Assembly (NCBI GenBank): GCA_964525675.1
Contig: CAZGJW010000007.1
Location: 1 to 47,067 of the forward strand
Length of the DNA stretch: 47,067 nt
Origin: CAYSRJ01 sp964525675
GTDB lineage: Bacteria > Spirochaetota > B62-G9 > DRHN01
Direction: 5' to 3'
Shown here: positions 14,306 to 22,775 of the stretch, piece after piece
Numbering within the stretch: position 1 is the first letter of the stretch
Layout: every line of letters begins with the position of its first letter
Position numbers and translations under genes: made by a program
Notes under the pieces: model-generated
Seen by the model: the letters and a program-made list of their open reading frames with translations, nothing else
Databases searched by the model: none
Told to the model about the DNA's origin: nothing

Positions 14306-15535
14306 TTATTCGTTTCTCAACGCTTCAACAGGTTTCACTCGCGCAGCTTTTATTGAAGGGAGCAGTGTGGCCAGGGATGCCATACACACCGAGTAGACAA
14401 ACACAAGGGCAGTCGATTTGAGATTCAATGCAGGATAGATACTGTTTGATATTTCCATGCTGAACCCTTCCATCGCTTTGCCGAAGTGTATCCCCGTTAT
14501 TGAGAGCGGCACTGTAACACCGATACCGAGAATGACGCCGATCAGCGAGCCTGCTGTACTCAAGAACACTGTTTCGATAAAGAAGAGCCGAATAATCTCA
14601 CCGCCTGTCATGCCCATGGCGCCTATAGTACCGATCTCCCTTCTCCTCTCATGGATAACCATCATTGTAGTATTGATTATAACCGAGCTGGCAAGAATAA
14701 AGAAAAAAAGAGCAATAAAATTATACATAGAAGAAGCCGTTTCAATAAAAGAGTATGATGAGGGGATTTTTTTCCAGGATTTAATCTCCAGCTCCTCCCT
14801 TCCGGCGGCCCTCAGTGCTGTATTGAGCTGCTCGGAAACCATACTGGATGACCCTTTCTTCAGCTTCATGATGATTTCAGTAACTGAACCGTCCATGCGG
14901 AGGAGCTTCTGGACTCTATCCAGCGGAATAAGCAGATACTTTTTATTAAACGACTCTACCGGAAAGCTCGCAATACCCGTTATACGCAGTGTGACTGCAT
15001 TTGACCCACGCCGCATTGTAGTGGCAAGTATTGTGATTTTATCACCTGTGGTTACCCCTATTTCCCGGGCGAGATCCGCGCCGAGAAGCGTCTCTTTCTT
15101 ACCCGTCTCAGGAAGGCGGCCTTTTATAATACGGCTCTCAATATCCTGATAGGATTTCTCACGCTGAAAGTCAACACCCATTCCCAGGGCCCTGTAAATC
15201 TCTCCATTTCTATAAATTCCGGCAGGGAAGCGTATCCTTGGCGACAACGTTTTAACAGAGTTATTGCGTTCGATTATTTTTAGTACATCCTCATACGCTT
15301 CGATTCGCAGGTGGAGGGGAGTGAGGTATTCGTATTTGCCGTAGTTATTGTTACGAACTCGTATCTCCCCTGTATAGTAGGTTTGCAGGTTGCATGCAAG
15401 ATCATTTTTCATCCCCTCCAGGAATGAAAATAGGAAAACAATGCTCATGGTAGCCATGGCTATTGCTGTGATCGAAAGAATGCTCCGCCTCTTGTTTCGC
15501 ATTATATTACGGGCGGCAATCGTTGCAAGTTTCAT
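14306..15535 (-). CDS. FtsX-type ABC transporter permease (LolC/MacB family), second subunit
   Basis: This 409-residue inner-membrane protein has one N-terminal helix (about residues 21-43), a large periplasmic domain (about 44-275) and three C-terminal helices, ending Ala-Arg-Val-Lys-Pro-Val-Glu-Ala-Leu-Arg. Between the helices it has His-Glu-Arg-Arg-Arg-Glu-Ile-Gly-Thr-Ile-Gly-Ala-Met-Gly, the FtsX coupling motif that contacts the ATPase. The family moves lipoproteins, peptides or lipids and uses mechanotransmission, not a pore. It lies 11 bases after the first permease and probably forms a heterodimer with it. Confidence 0.88.
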   Translation of the reverse strand: MKLATIAARNIMRNKRRSILSITAIAMATMSIVFLFSFLEGMKNDLACNLQTYYTGEIRVRNNNYGKYEYLTPLHLRIEAYEDVLKIIERNNSVKTLSPRIRFPAGIYRNGEIYRALGMGVDFQREKSYQDIESRIIKGRLPETGKKETLLGADLAREIGVTTGDKITILATTMRRGSNAVTLRITGIASFPVESFNKKYLLIPLDRVQKLLRMDGSVTEIIMKLKKGSSSMVSEQLNTALRAAGREELEIKSWKKIPSSYSFIETASSMYNFIALFFFILASSVIINTTMMVIHERRREIGTIGAMGMTGGEIIRLFFIETVFLSTAGSLIGVILGIGVTVPLSITGIHFGKAMEGFSMEISNSIYPALNLKSTALVFVYSVCMASLATLLPSIKAARVKPVEALRNE

Positions 15536-15546
15536 ACAATCCTCCC

Positions 15547-16800
15547 TTATTGATACCTTAGGCAGTCGGTAATAGTCATTTTCAGGGCACGCCGGGTGGG
15601 GAAGAAGGTAACTGCTACAGACAGTATAATCCCAAAGAAAAAAGCGTATACCAGGGCCTCTGGGTGCCAGGCACCCCGGGAGATACCTGCTATTCGGTAT
15701 CCTATATCCATGTTTCTCGACATGAAGGTGAGGTCTATTCCCCGGTTGATAATCCAGAAACAGAGAATAGTTCCAAGGAGAATTCCTAATACAGAGCCTA
15801 TGAGCCCGATCCCCCCGGACTCAAAAAGAAAGGCAAGTCTGATCTGCGAATCTTTCATGCCCAGGGCCCGCATCATCCCAAGCTCCCTGAACCTCTCGTA
15901 AATGGCCATAAGCATGGTATTGGAGACTCCGACTGCAACAATGATGAATACCAGGAAGAGTATCATACGGGTTGCCGACTGCTTCATGCCGGCCAAGGCC
16001 ACAAAGTCACCGGCAAGCGTTTTCCAGCTTAAGATTTCGAGCCCGGGGAAATCAGTGCCAAGCTCTTTTTCTATACTTGATGCCATCAGGTCTGCATCCG
16101 CACGCTCGGGGAGTTTGAGATTGATCTCTGTAATTGCACCATGCATTTCAAGGTACCTATCCGCAATATCCAGGGGCAGGAATATGGAGCTCCTGTTGAT
16201 AACAGGATTGGGACAGTTGATGATACCGACGATTTTTACATCAATAGTCTGGATGTAACCGTCCCTGGTCGTGGTTAAAATTGTCAGGGGATAACCAATC
16301 TCAGCTCCGAGGTCTTCTGCCATCCAGGCTCCCATAAGGATATTTTCCTCACCGGATTTCAGGGAGCGTCCCTCCTTTATTGTTTCATTGAACCTGAACA
16401 CACGGTTGTCCTTTTCAGGGTCAATGGCAAATATCTTTACCGGCAATGACCCGTCCTGCTCGAAGGGGTTTTCTCGTACTATCAATTCTCCGCCGAACAC
16501 AATTCGAGGTGCTGCAGGTATATTCAGCTCCTGCAGTCGGTCAGTCACTGCCTCAGGATTCTCGATCACATATTTCAGGGGAAGCTGGTCTTTCTCCTCC
16601 CAGTACTGTTGATTAAGAACCCTGGCAGAGCTTGTTTCATACCAAATGAGGTTACGCTCCGATTCTCTCTGAGCGCCCAGGAGCCAGGAGTCTATAAAAA
16701 TAAAGATAGCAAGACCCACCGCAATGGCTGAGGCAGTGATAATAGTTCGCTTTTTATGTCTGGAGAGATTCTTCCATGCGAGGCCTATAAGGAATTTAAT
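15547..16800 (-). CDS. FtsX-type ABC transporter permease (LolC/MacB family), first subunit, probable ATT start
   Basis: The fold is the same as in the next gene, with Tyr-Glu-Arg-Phe-Arg-Glu-Leu-Gly-Met-Met-Arg-Ala-Leu-Gly as coupling motif. An ORF counted from the usual start codons begins at a GTG at 16719, in the middle of the first membrane helix. Extending the frame gives 27 more residues (Lys-Phe-Leu-Ile-Gly-Leu-Ala-Trp-Lys-Asn-Leu-Ser-Arg-His-Lys-Lys-Arg...) that match the standard family N-terminus. The only codon correctly spaced from the AAGGAGAT ribosome site is ATT at 16800-16798, two bases after the ATPase stop. ATT starts are rare but known (infC). The full product would have 417 residues. 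Confidence 0.82.
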   Translation of the reverse strand: MKFLIGLAWKNLSRHKKRTIITASAIAVGLAIFIFIDSWLLGAQRESERNLIWYETSSARVLNQQYWEEKDQLPLKYVIENPEAVTDRLQELNIPAAPRIVFGGELIVRENPFEQDGSLPVKIFAIDPEKDNRVFRFNETIKEGRSLKSGEENILMGAWMAEDLGAEIGYPLTILTTTRDGYIQTIDVKIVGIINCPNPVINRSSIFLPLDIADRYLEMHGAITEINLKLPERADADLMASSIEKELGTDFPGLEILSWKTLAGDFVALAGMKQSATRMILFLVFIIVAVGVSNTMLMAIYERFRELGMMRALGMKDSQIRLAFLFESGGIGLIGSVLGILLGTILCFWIINRGIDLTFMSRNMDIGYRIAGISRGAWHPEALVYAFFFGIILSVAVTFFPTRRALKMTITDCLRYQ

Positions 16801-16802
16801 TT

Positions 16803-17480
16803 CTATCTCCTTTCATCCGCGCTGATCTTGCCGTCATGGAGTTTTACAAGCCGGTGGGCAAAATCCATAACCATGGGATCATGTGTAGAGAAAATGAAGG
16901 TCGAGTTGTATCGCGCATTCATATCCTCCATGAGTTTCAGGACCAACCCTCCGGTTTTGGAATCAAGATTTGCTGTCGGTTCGTCTGCCAGAACGATAGC
17001 AGGCTCTTTGACCAGTGCTCTTGCAATCGCCACTCTCTGCTGCTGGCCTCCTGAAAGCCTGGTCGGAAGACTGTTCTCTCTGCCTGCAAGTCCGACCTCC
17101 AACAGCAGTGCCATACTCCTCTCCCGTATTTCTTTTGCGTGCATACCCAGGAGAGAGAGCGCGAAAGAAACATTTTCATATGCAGTCAGCACCGGTATAA
17201 GATTAAAGGTCTGAAATACAAATCCCAGCTTCTCTCTTCTAAAGAGGGCAAGCTCTCTATTTCCTTTGGCTGAAACTGCCTGGCCATCGATGAATATTTC
17301 ACCGGAGTCGGCCCGGTCGATACAACCTATGAGATTCAGAAGGGTTGTTTTTCCCGACCCTGAAGGCCCGGCAATAGAGATGAACTCCCCCTGATCGATC
17401 TCAAGAGTTACCCTCCTGAGCGCCTCAACGACGGTGTCTCCTGTTCGGTAGTTCCGGTTTACATTCTCAACCTTTATCAT
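16803..17480 (-). CDS. ABC exporter ATPase, LolD/MacB type
   Basis: This 225-residue nucleotide-binding subunit has Walker A Gly-Pro-Ser-Gly-Ser-Gly-Lys-Thr (about 39-46), signature Leu-Ser-Gly-Gly-Gln-Gln-Gln-Arg (about 142-149), Walker B Ile-Val-Leu-Ala-Asp-Glu-Pro-Thr and the switch His in Ser-Thr-His-Asp. The Phe-Val-Phe-Gln-Thr-Phe-Asn-Leu-Ile-Pro segment is typical of LolD and MacB. It starts two bases after the tetR stop and ends two bases before the permease start, so tight translational coupling is likely. Confidence 0.93.
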   Translation of the reverse strand: MIKVENVNRNYRTGDTVVEALRRVTLEIDQGEFISIAGPSGSGKTTLLNLIGCIDRADSGEIFIDGQAVSAKGNRELALFRREKLGFVFQTFNLIPVLTAYENVSFALSLLGMHAKEIRERSMALLLEVGLAGRENSLPTRLSGGQQQRVAIARALVKEPAIVLADEPTANLDSKTGGLVLKLMEDMNARYNSTFIFSTHDPMVMDFAHRLVKLHDGKISADERR

Positions 17481-17482
17481 CT

Positions 17483-18181
17483 TTACATCTCCTCTGTACT
17501 TTGTTCCTGTCGAAAAAATGCATCCAGCATGTTTGTGTCAAACAACTTTAAAGAACCCTCTTCAGCTCCCACTATTCTTTCAATGGTGTTTTCATACATC
17601 TTTATCTTTGCCTCCAGAATTTCCCGGCTTGATGGTTTTTTATCCAGCTCCAGCAGCAGCCCGGCAATATTTTCACCCATACATGTGCCCAGCTGAATGA
17701 TCAACTCACCGGCATCCTCGGGGAAGGGTGTGTTGAAAATGTCTTCCCTGACTCCCTGCCGTACGATGTCTGAAAACAAAGGACCAAACTTTTCGAGGAA
17801 TTTCATATTCATCTTATACCGGGTAATCAGATTCTCATCCCGGTACAGGACGTCTATAACCTGAAGCAGCAACTCCATGTTGTTCAATTTAATTGTTCCT
17901 ATTGTGTTAAAAAGGCCCCTGAGTTTTTCCATAGAGTCGGTTTCGGCGTCAATTATCGGTCTTGCAGTCGCTATCATTTGATACACCATCCTATCGACCA
18001 GACTATCAAGCAGGTCCAGCTTGGATTTGAAATAGTAATAGAAGGTACCTTTGGCAATTCCCGCCTCATTAATGATGGCATCGACCGTTGTCCGGTCATA
18101 CCCGGTACTATAAAAAAGCCTCTGGGCTGTGTCGAGGATTTCATTTTTTCTAACGGTATATTCCTTTACAACGCGCATCAT
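17483..18181 (-). CDS. TetR-family repressor of the exporter operon
   Basis: This 232-residue regulator has the TetR helix-turn-helix at about residues 13-58, including Ala-Gly-Ile-Ala-Lys-Gly-Thr-Phe-Tyr-Tyr-Tyr-Phe-Lys-Ser-Lys, almost the family consensus. The C-terminal ligand domain has no recognised specificity. It is the first gene of the minus-strand operon that ends with the beta-barrel. A near-perfect TetR palindrome lies 34 bases upstream of its start, so it probably represses its own operon and is released by a substrate of the exporter. Confidence 0.9.
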   Translation of the reverse strand: MMRVVKEYTVRKNEILDTAQRLFYSTGYDRTTVDAIINEAGIAKGTFYYYFKSKLDLLDSLVDRMVYQMIATARPIIDAETDSMEKLRGLFNTIGTIKLNNMELLLQVIDVLYRDENLITRYKMNMKFLEKFGPLFSDIVRQGVREDIFNTPFPEDAGELIIQLGTCMGENIAGLLLELDKKPSSREILEAKIKMYENTIERIVGAEEGSLKLFDTNMLDAFFRQEQSTEEM

Positions 18182-18214
18182 GTTTCTCCATTCGGATAAA
18201 AAGTATATTTTATC

Positions 18215-18229
18215 GACTGACGGTCAGTC
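18215..18229. promoter_or_regulatory. TetR-type operator in front of the exporter operon
   Basis: GACTGACGGTCAGTC is a 15-bp inverted repeat with one central unpaired base. The half-site GACTGAC is typical of TetR operators. It stands 34 bases upstream of the tetR start. Confidence 0.65.
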
Positions 18230-18405
18230 TATACATTACAGGATAGATACATTTTTGTGTCAAGCGATTTTTTCATTTTCAATGGGGAGCCATTACGAAG
18301 ATTATCACGTCTTTGGGTGCAATTATCCGGCAGCATTACCCTTGCCTTTGACACAAGGGTAACATCATTATTATATATGCTGTATGACTCCAGCGGGAGC
18401 AGGAG

Positions 18406-19188
18406 ATGACTCGTACCGATAACCGTATATACCTCGATTATGCAGCAACGACACCTGTTGATCAGTCAGTCGTCGATGCCATGAAACCGTATCAAAAAGA
18501 GATTTTCGGAAACCCGGCATCCACCCATTCTTTCGGGCAGGAGGCCCGTGCTGCGGTTGAACAGGCGAGGGAGGATATTGCCCGGCATATCGGCGCGAAT
18601 TCCGATGAAATTATTTTTACCGGCGGAGGTACCGAAAGTAATAACCTCGCAATCCAACGCACTGCGTTCAGGAACAGGAACAAAGGAAACCACATCGTGA
18701 CCTCGGCGATCGAACATCGTTCCGTGCTCAACTGCTGCCGGTTTCTCGAGCATGCGGGATTCAGGGTTACGTATGTCGGTGTGGGTGCGGACGGCATTGT
18801 TGATCCGGATGACGTGAACAGGGCGATAGATGACGATACTATCCTCGTTTCAGTAATGCACGCCAACAATAAAATCGGCTCAATACAGCCGATTGGAGAA
18901 ATAGGGAAAATCGCCCACAATGTGAATGTCTCATTTCAGTATATCGACGGAGAGTCGCTTATCGTGGGGCTTGACATGACGGGTGTTGCGTGTTCGACAG
19001 GGTCTGCCTGCAGCTTTGCAACACTCGAACCATCCCATGTGCTGTTAGCCATCGGCGTCGGGCTGGGAGCGGCACAAAGTGCCGTCAGGTTCTCCCTGGG
19101 AAGGCACACGACTAAAAACGAGATAAACCGTGTGCTCGATATCCTTCCCGGTATTACGGAAAGGATGAGAGAGGCATCACTCTTCTAA
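18406..19188 (+). pseudogene. Cysteine desulfurase (NifS/IscS) with internal in-frame deletion
   Basis: The ends are those of a NifS/IscS desulfurase, but only 260 residues are present where about 380-400 are usual. The N-terminal part is intact (Tyr-Leu-Asp-Tyr-Ala-Ala-Thr-Thr-Pro, Gly-Gly-Gly-Thr-Glu-Ser-Asn-Asn, His104, Asn154) and so is the C-terminal part with the active cysteine Cys202. Between residues 170 and 171 about 120 residues are missing, including the Asp, His and the lysine that hold PLP. The frame stays open across the join near 18913-18920. It cannot work as a PLP desulfurase in this form. It precedes mnmA, which needs such sulfur. Alternatives are a real deletion or a collapsed assembly. 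Confidence 0.8.
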
Positions 19189-19245
19189 GTAACTTCGAGC
19201 AAGTTACTGTTTGATACTCGGCCGCGAAGTAGCATACGCCACTTT
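19182..19245 (+). repeat. Dispersed hairpin repeat, copy B
   Basis: The copy starts CTTCTAAGTAACTTCGAGC, where the TAA is the stop codon of the desulfurase, and has the best stem of the four: AGTAACTT / AAGTTACT around CGAGC. It continues through GATACTCGG and CCGCGAAGT to TACGCCACTTT, ends shared with copy D. Confidence 0.75.
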
Positions 19246-19352
19246 TATCGTTCGAGGCACGGATAAAATGAAGGGCAGCTGGGGCAGTGAGGATATACAT
19301 AGAATGTGTTGATCGGCCGACCTATTTTAAAATTGAGTATAGCAGGCGGGAT

Positions 19353-20432
19353 ATGAATAAAACAGTTCTCGTCGCAATGAGCGGTGGTGTCGATTCATCA
19401 GTTACGGCTGCGCTCCTCAGGGAACAGGGATACAGAGTGATCGGCATCACCATGCAGCTTTTGCCGAAGGCGTTCAACAGCACAGAAAACACAGAGAGTT
19501 GCTGCGGCGTGAGAAGTATATGGGATGCCCAGCAGGTGGCGGCATATCTCGGGATACCGCATTACGTGCTCAATATGCGGGAGCAGTTTCAAAAGCTTGT
19601 GATCGATAATTTTACCGATGAGTATCAAAGCGGAAAAACACCGAATCCCTGCATACGCTGCAACCAGTTCATCAAGTTCGGCGTGCTGCTGAAGAAGGCT
19701 GATGAGCTGAACGCCGACTTTATTGCAACAGGCCATTACGCCCGGATAGAATTCGACGAAGCCAGGGAGGAGTATCTTTTAAAAAAGGGAATAGATCCTG
19801 AAAAAGATCAGTCGTACTTTCTCTACGTTATGACACAGCCGGTATTGAAACGGACCCTCATGCCGCTCGGACAGTTCAGGAAAACCGACGTTTGGGAGCT
19901 TGCAAGGAATATGAATCTCCGTGTATCCACCAAGCCTGAATCTCAGGAAATCTGCTTTATCGTGGGGAAGAACTACCGACGGTTTTTTGAACAGTACAGC
20001 TCCGAACTGCTTTCTCCGGGTCCTATCAAATCTGAAGAAGGTCAGGTGCTCGGCACGCATACGGGAATAATGTGTTACACAGTTGGACAGAGAAGGGGTC
20101 TGGGTATCTCTTCACATTCCCCCCTGTATGTGACAAAAATTGACCGTGCGAGCAACACGATAACGGTCGGAAGCAGGAACGAGGTGTATCATCGGGAACT
20201 GGAGGCGGATGATGTGCACTGGATCTCTGACAAGCAGCATGGAGCTACTTCAGTAATAGCGAAGATACGTTCTCTGCATACACCAGCAGAGGCAACCATC
20301 ACGCCGCTTGGTGAAAAAACCATGCGCCTATCTTTCAGGGAACCCCAGTGGGCGATTACGCCTGGCCAGGCTGTTGTGTGTTATACTGGTGATACCGTGC
20401 TTTGCGGCGGTGTAATAACCCGTGGTTGGTAA
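19353..20432 (+). CDS. mnmA: tRNA-specific 2-thiouridylase
   Basis: The enzyme thiolates uridine 34 in the tRNAs for Lys, Glu and Gln. From the ATG at 19353 it has 359 residues, the usual length; the in-frame ATG at 19287 would add 22 unrelated residues. The PP-loop Ser-Gly-Gly-Val-Asp-Ser-Ser is at residues 10-16. Asn-Pro-Cys-x2-Cys-Asn and Ser-Gln-Glu-Ile-Cys-Phe-Ile hold the two catalytic cysteines, and Thr-Gly-His-Tyr-Ala-Arg and Gly-Gln-Arg-Arg-Gly-Leu-Gly are also present. The enzyme needs persulfide sulfur from a cysteine desulfurase, but the neighbour at 18406 is broken, so another copy must supply it. Confidence 0.96.
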   Translation: MNKTVLVAMSGGVDSSVTAALLREQGYRVIGITMQLLPKAFNSTENTESCCGVRSIWDAQQVAAYLGIPHYVLNMREQFQKLVIDNFTDEYQSGKTPNPCIRCNQFIKFGVLLKKADELNADFIATGHYARIEFDEAREEYLLKKGIDPEKDQSYFLYVMTQPVLKRTLMPLGQFRKTDVWELARNMNLRVSTKPESQEICFIVGKNYRRFFEQYSSELLSPGPIKSEEGQVLGTHTGIMCYTVGQRRGLGISSHSPLYVTKIDRASNTITVGSRNEVYHRELEADDVHWISDKQHGATSVIAKIRSLHTPAEATITPLGEKTMRLSFREPQWAITPGQAVVCYTGDTVLCGGVITRGW

Positions 20433-20462
20433 ATATTACGTTGCCTGTATAAAGGACATGTA

Positions 20463-21248
20463 ATGAAGACCTATGAACAGCATCCCGTCACCCGAATTCG
20501 AAGAGAATCGCAGGAGAACATCGACGATTTCGTGGTGACGGAGTTCCCGTTGACTATTTTTCTCAATGAAAATGAATTTGTTACCGTTGTCTGTACACCG
20601 GAGAACCTGCTCGAACTTGCAGTCGGCTTTCTTTTTTCGGAAAGAGTAATTGATAGAGCGGAAGATATTCTTACATCGAGAATCGATAATGGCAGGAATA
20701 TTGTGTATATATCGGTGAATGAGAGACAGTATCCAGCTGAGGGTGTGCGGCTTAAGAGGTACATCACTCCGGGGTGCTTCTATTACACCACCCTGAACAC
20801 CGGGGCGAAGAAGATAGAATCGAACATCAGCGCAAGAAGCGGTCAATTGCTTGAGCTTGTTCATCTCGCGCAGAAAAAATCGGTTTTATACAGGATGACC
20901 GGTGGTGTGCACAGCGCCGCACTCTGCTGCAATAGTGAAATCCTGCTTTTTCGGGAGGATATCGGCAGGCACAACGCGATCGATAAGCTTGTCGGCCACT
21001 GCCTATTACACGGTATGAACATGGAAGATAAAATACTCCTGACGAGCGGGCGGGTCTCGTCAGCGGTGATGGTAAAGGTAATTAACGCACGTATCCCTAT
21101 TGTCGTTTCAAGTTCGGCACCGACTTCAGAGTCGGTCAAGCTTTCCGATAAATTCGGTATTACTCTCGCTGGTTTTGCCCGCGGAAAAAGAGTCAATGTG
21201 TATACCAATACACGGAGAATCACGGATACTCAGGCAGCAATCCTCTGA
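20463..21248 (+). CDS. fdhD: Formate dehydrogenase accessory sulfurtransferase
   Basis: FdhD brings sulfur from a cysteine desulfurase to the molybdenum or tungsten cofactor of formate dehydrogenase. This 261-residue protein shows Leu-Ala-Val-Gly-Phe-Leu-Phe-Ser-Glu (about 49-57), Thr-Gly-Gly-Val-His-Ser-Ala-Ala-Leu-Cys and Arg-Glu-Asp-Ile-Gly-Arg-His-Asn-Ala-Ile-Asp-Lys. The mobile Cys-x2-Cys loop of E. coli FdhD (Cys121 and Cys124) is not visible in the matching region after Gly-Cys-Phe-Tyr-Tyr. It lies 30 bases after mnmA, so two sulfur-trafficking proteins are grouped. No formate dehydrogenase gene is in the window. Confidence 0.9.
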   Translation: MKTYEQHPVTRIRRESQENIDDFVVTEFPLTIFLNENEFVTVVCTPENLLELAVGFLFSERVIDRAEDILTSRIDNGRNIVYISVNERQYPAEGVRLKRYITPGCFYYTTLNTGAKKIESNISARSGQLLELVHLAQKKSVLYRMTGGVHSAALCCNSEILLFREDIGRHNAIDKLVGHCLLHGMNMEDKILLTSGRVSSAVMVKVINARIPIVVSSSAPTSESVKLSDKFGITLAGFARGKRVNVYTNTRRITDTQAAIL

Positions 21249-21267
21249 ATCGTCCTCTATCTTTTTT

Positions 21268-21347
21268 CTTTTAAGTAACTTCAAACATGTTAGTTGTGAT
21301 ACTCGGTCCCGGGGGGATGTATCCCGCCAGGTACGTACGCCGCTTTC
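21268..21347 (+). repeat. Dispersed hairpin repeat, copy C
   Basis: The copy begins CTTTTAAGTAACTTCAAA, 19 bases after the fdhD stop, runs through GTGATACTCGGTCCC, contains a single ATCCCGCCAGG unit and closes TACGTACGCCGCTTT. The single unit is the same motif that is expanded six-fold in copy D. Confidence 0.72.
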
Positions 21348-21447
21348 CAAAAAATTACCAAAAATTGATCTGTATCAAGGTATTCCACTCCGATTTGGTG
21401 CATACTCTCGGTATGAAATTACAAATCAAACGAGAAGGAGACTGAAA

Positions 21448-22281
21448 ATGGAGAGGGAAATCATCACCATAGATGAGGAAAAATGCAACGGGTGCGGACT
21501 GTGTATTCCAAACTGTCCGGAGGGCGCTATCCAGATCATCGATGACAAGGCAAGGCTCATCAGCGACCTATTTTGTGACGGACTTGGAGCCTGTATCGGG
21601 CATTGTCCGGAAGGTGCAATCAGTGTGGAGAAAAGGGAGGCCGAGCCGTACGATGAAAAAAAGGTTATGGCAAATATCATCCTCCAGGGGGACAATGTGA
21701 TACGGGCGCACCTCGAGCACCTGAAGGAGCACGGAGAGATGGGATATTTTGGTGAAGCAATGAAAGCTCTTGAAGAAAAGGGTGTCGAGGTTGCCATAAC
21801 GGATCTTCCTGTTCATGCCCATTCAGGATGTCCAGGTGCGCAGACTATGAACTTTGAATCGGAGGAGCGGGACGCTGTTACCGAGGGTCCGGAAAGGCCG
21901 TCCGAGCTGACTCACTGGCCTGTTCAGTTTCATCTTATCCCGGTCATGGCGCCTCATTTCCAGGGAAGAGACGTGCTTCTGTGCGCTGACTGTGTTGCCT
22001 ATACGGTCGGTGATTTTCACAGAGACCACCTGAAGGGGAGGGCACTTGCGATTGCATGCCCCAAATTAGATGAAGGTCAGGGCGTTTATCTCGATAAACT
22101 TGTGGCACTCATCGATCAGGCAAAGATAAATACTCTCACCGTTATGACGATGGAGGTCCCATGCTGCAACGGGCTTCTTAATCTTGCCATGCGGGCGGGT
22201 GAGATAGCTGAGCGTAAGGTGCCTATCAAATGGATGGTTGTGGGTATTAAGGGAGATATTATTAAAGAAGAGTGGCTGTAA
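21448..22281 (+). CDS. Two-cluster ferredoxin-domain protein of unknown role
   Basis: This 278-residue protein starts at the ATG behind GAGAAGGAG; a longer in-frame ORF from 21100 is a read-through of repeat and fdhD sequence. Residues 7-57 hold two [4Fe-4S] motifs: Cys-Asn-Gly-Cys-Gly-Leu-Cys-x3-Cys-Pro-Glu-Gly and Cys-x4-Ala-Cys-x3-Cys-Pro-Glu-Gly. The C-terminal domain carries further conserved-looking cysteines (His-Ser-Gly-Cys-Pro-Gly, Leu-Cys-Ala-Asp-Cys-Val-Ala, Ile-Ala-Cys-Pro-Lys-Leu-Asp and Val-Pro-Cys-Cys-Asn-Gly). I know this architecture from anaerobes as an uncharacterised iron-sulfur protein, probably cytoplasmic and redox active. The partner is unknown. Confidence 0.82.
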   Translation: MEREIITIDEEKCNGCGLCIPNCPEGAIQIIDDKARLISDLFCDGLGACIGHCPEGAISVEKREAEPYDEKKVMANIILQGDNVIRAHLEHLKEHGEMGYFGEAMKALEEKGVEVAITDLPVHAHSGCPGAQTMNFESEERDAVTEGPERPSELTHWPVQFHLIPVMAPHFQGRDVLLCADCVAYTVGDFHRDHLKGRALAIACPKLDEGQGVYLDKLVALIDQAKINTLTVMTMEVPCCNGLLNLAMRAGEIAERKVPIKWMVVGIKGDIIKEEWL

Positions 22282-22775
22282 ATTCCAATGATGTACAATT
22301 ATATACTATTCTCTGAGAAATAAAAGCTGAACAGTGTGTTTACAGTGTTTACAAAGCTTATCTGTTTTGCTTAACACTATATTACTTTAACAAATTCCAG
22401 ACATTGTGATAAAATGATTTCATTATCCTGGTAAAGTTTGAAAAAAATAAAAAATCCCATGAATTCACTTTGTAAGTATGTTGTTTCTGAATTATAAAGG
22501 TTTTTATCACTCGTGTCCAAATTAGCGAAGCTGGAATAGCCTAACTGATAATAAAGGACTTTTTCACATTTTAGCAATTTTGAGATTTCGATTCGTATTT
22601 TGGACAGCATAAGCCATTTTAAAGCCTGTTTTGAGTTTGTTTTACTCCTTGTTAATAAGATTATTACTTGAAGATATTAATCTTATAGCATTCTTGCTAA
22701 TTTGGACAGCATGGGTACATTGTAAAAAAAATAAGAGTTTTATCTAATTTGGACAGTCATGGGTTTTTATATCAA
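22282..22775. other. Gene-free AT-rich stretch with repeated TTTGGACAG boxes
   Basis: No convincing gene is seen. The box TTTGGACAG occurs three times in direct orientation (22599-22607, 22701-22709, 22748-22756). The 13-bp GCTAATTTGGACA at 22696-22708 has a perfect inverted partner, TGTCCAAATTAGC, at 22514-22526. The third box continues CATGGGTTTT after one extra base and resembles GGACAGTTCATGGGTTTT at 28457. The pattern looks like the worn ends of small mobile elements at the left edge of the AT-rich island. No transposase was found. Confidence 0.5.

Noticed and set aside
21100..21447. Longer start of the two-cluster Fe-S protein
   Set aside because: The frame runs back through repeat copy C and the end of fdhD. 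A strong GAGAAGGAG site precedes the ATG at 21448.
22377..22610. Minus-strand frame of 77 codons in the gap before lptG
   Set aside because: No good ribosome site and no recognisable features, and it overlaps the inverted repeat boxes. It is more likely chance in AT-rich DNA, although a small gene cannot be fully excluded.
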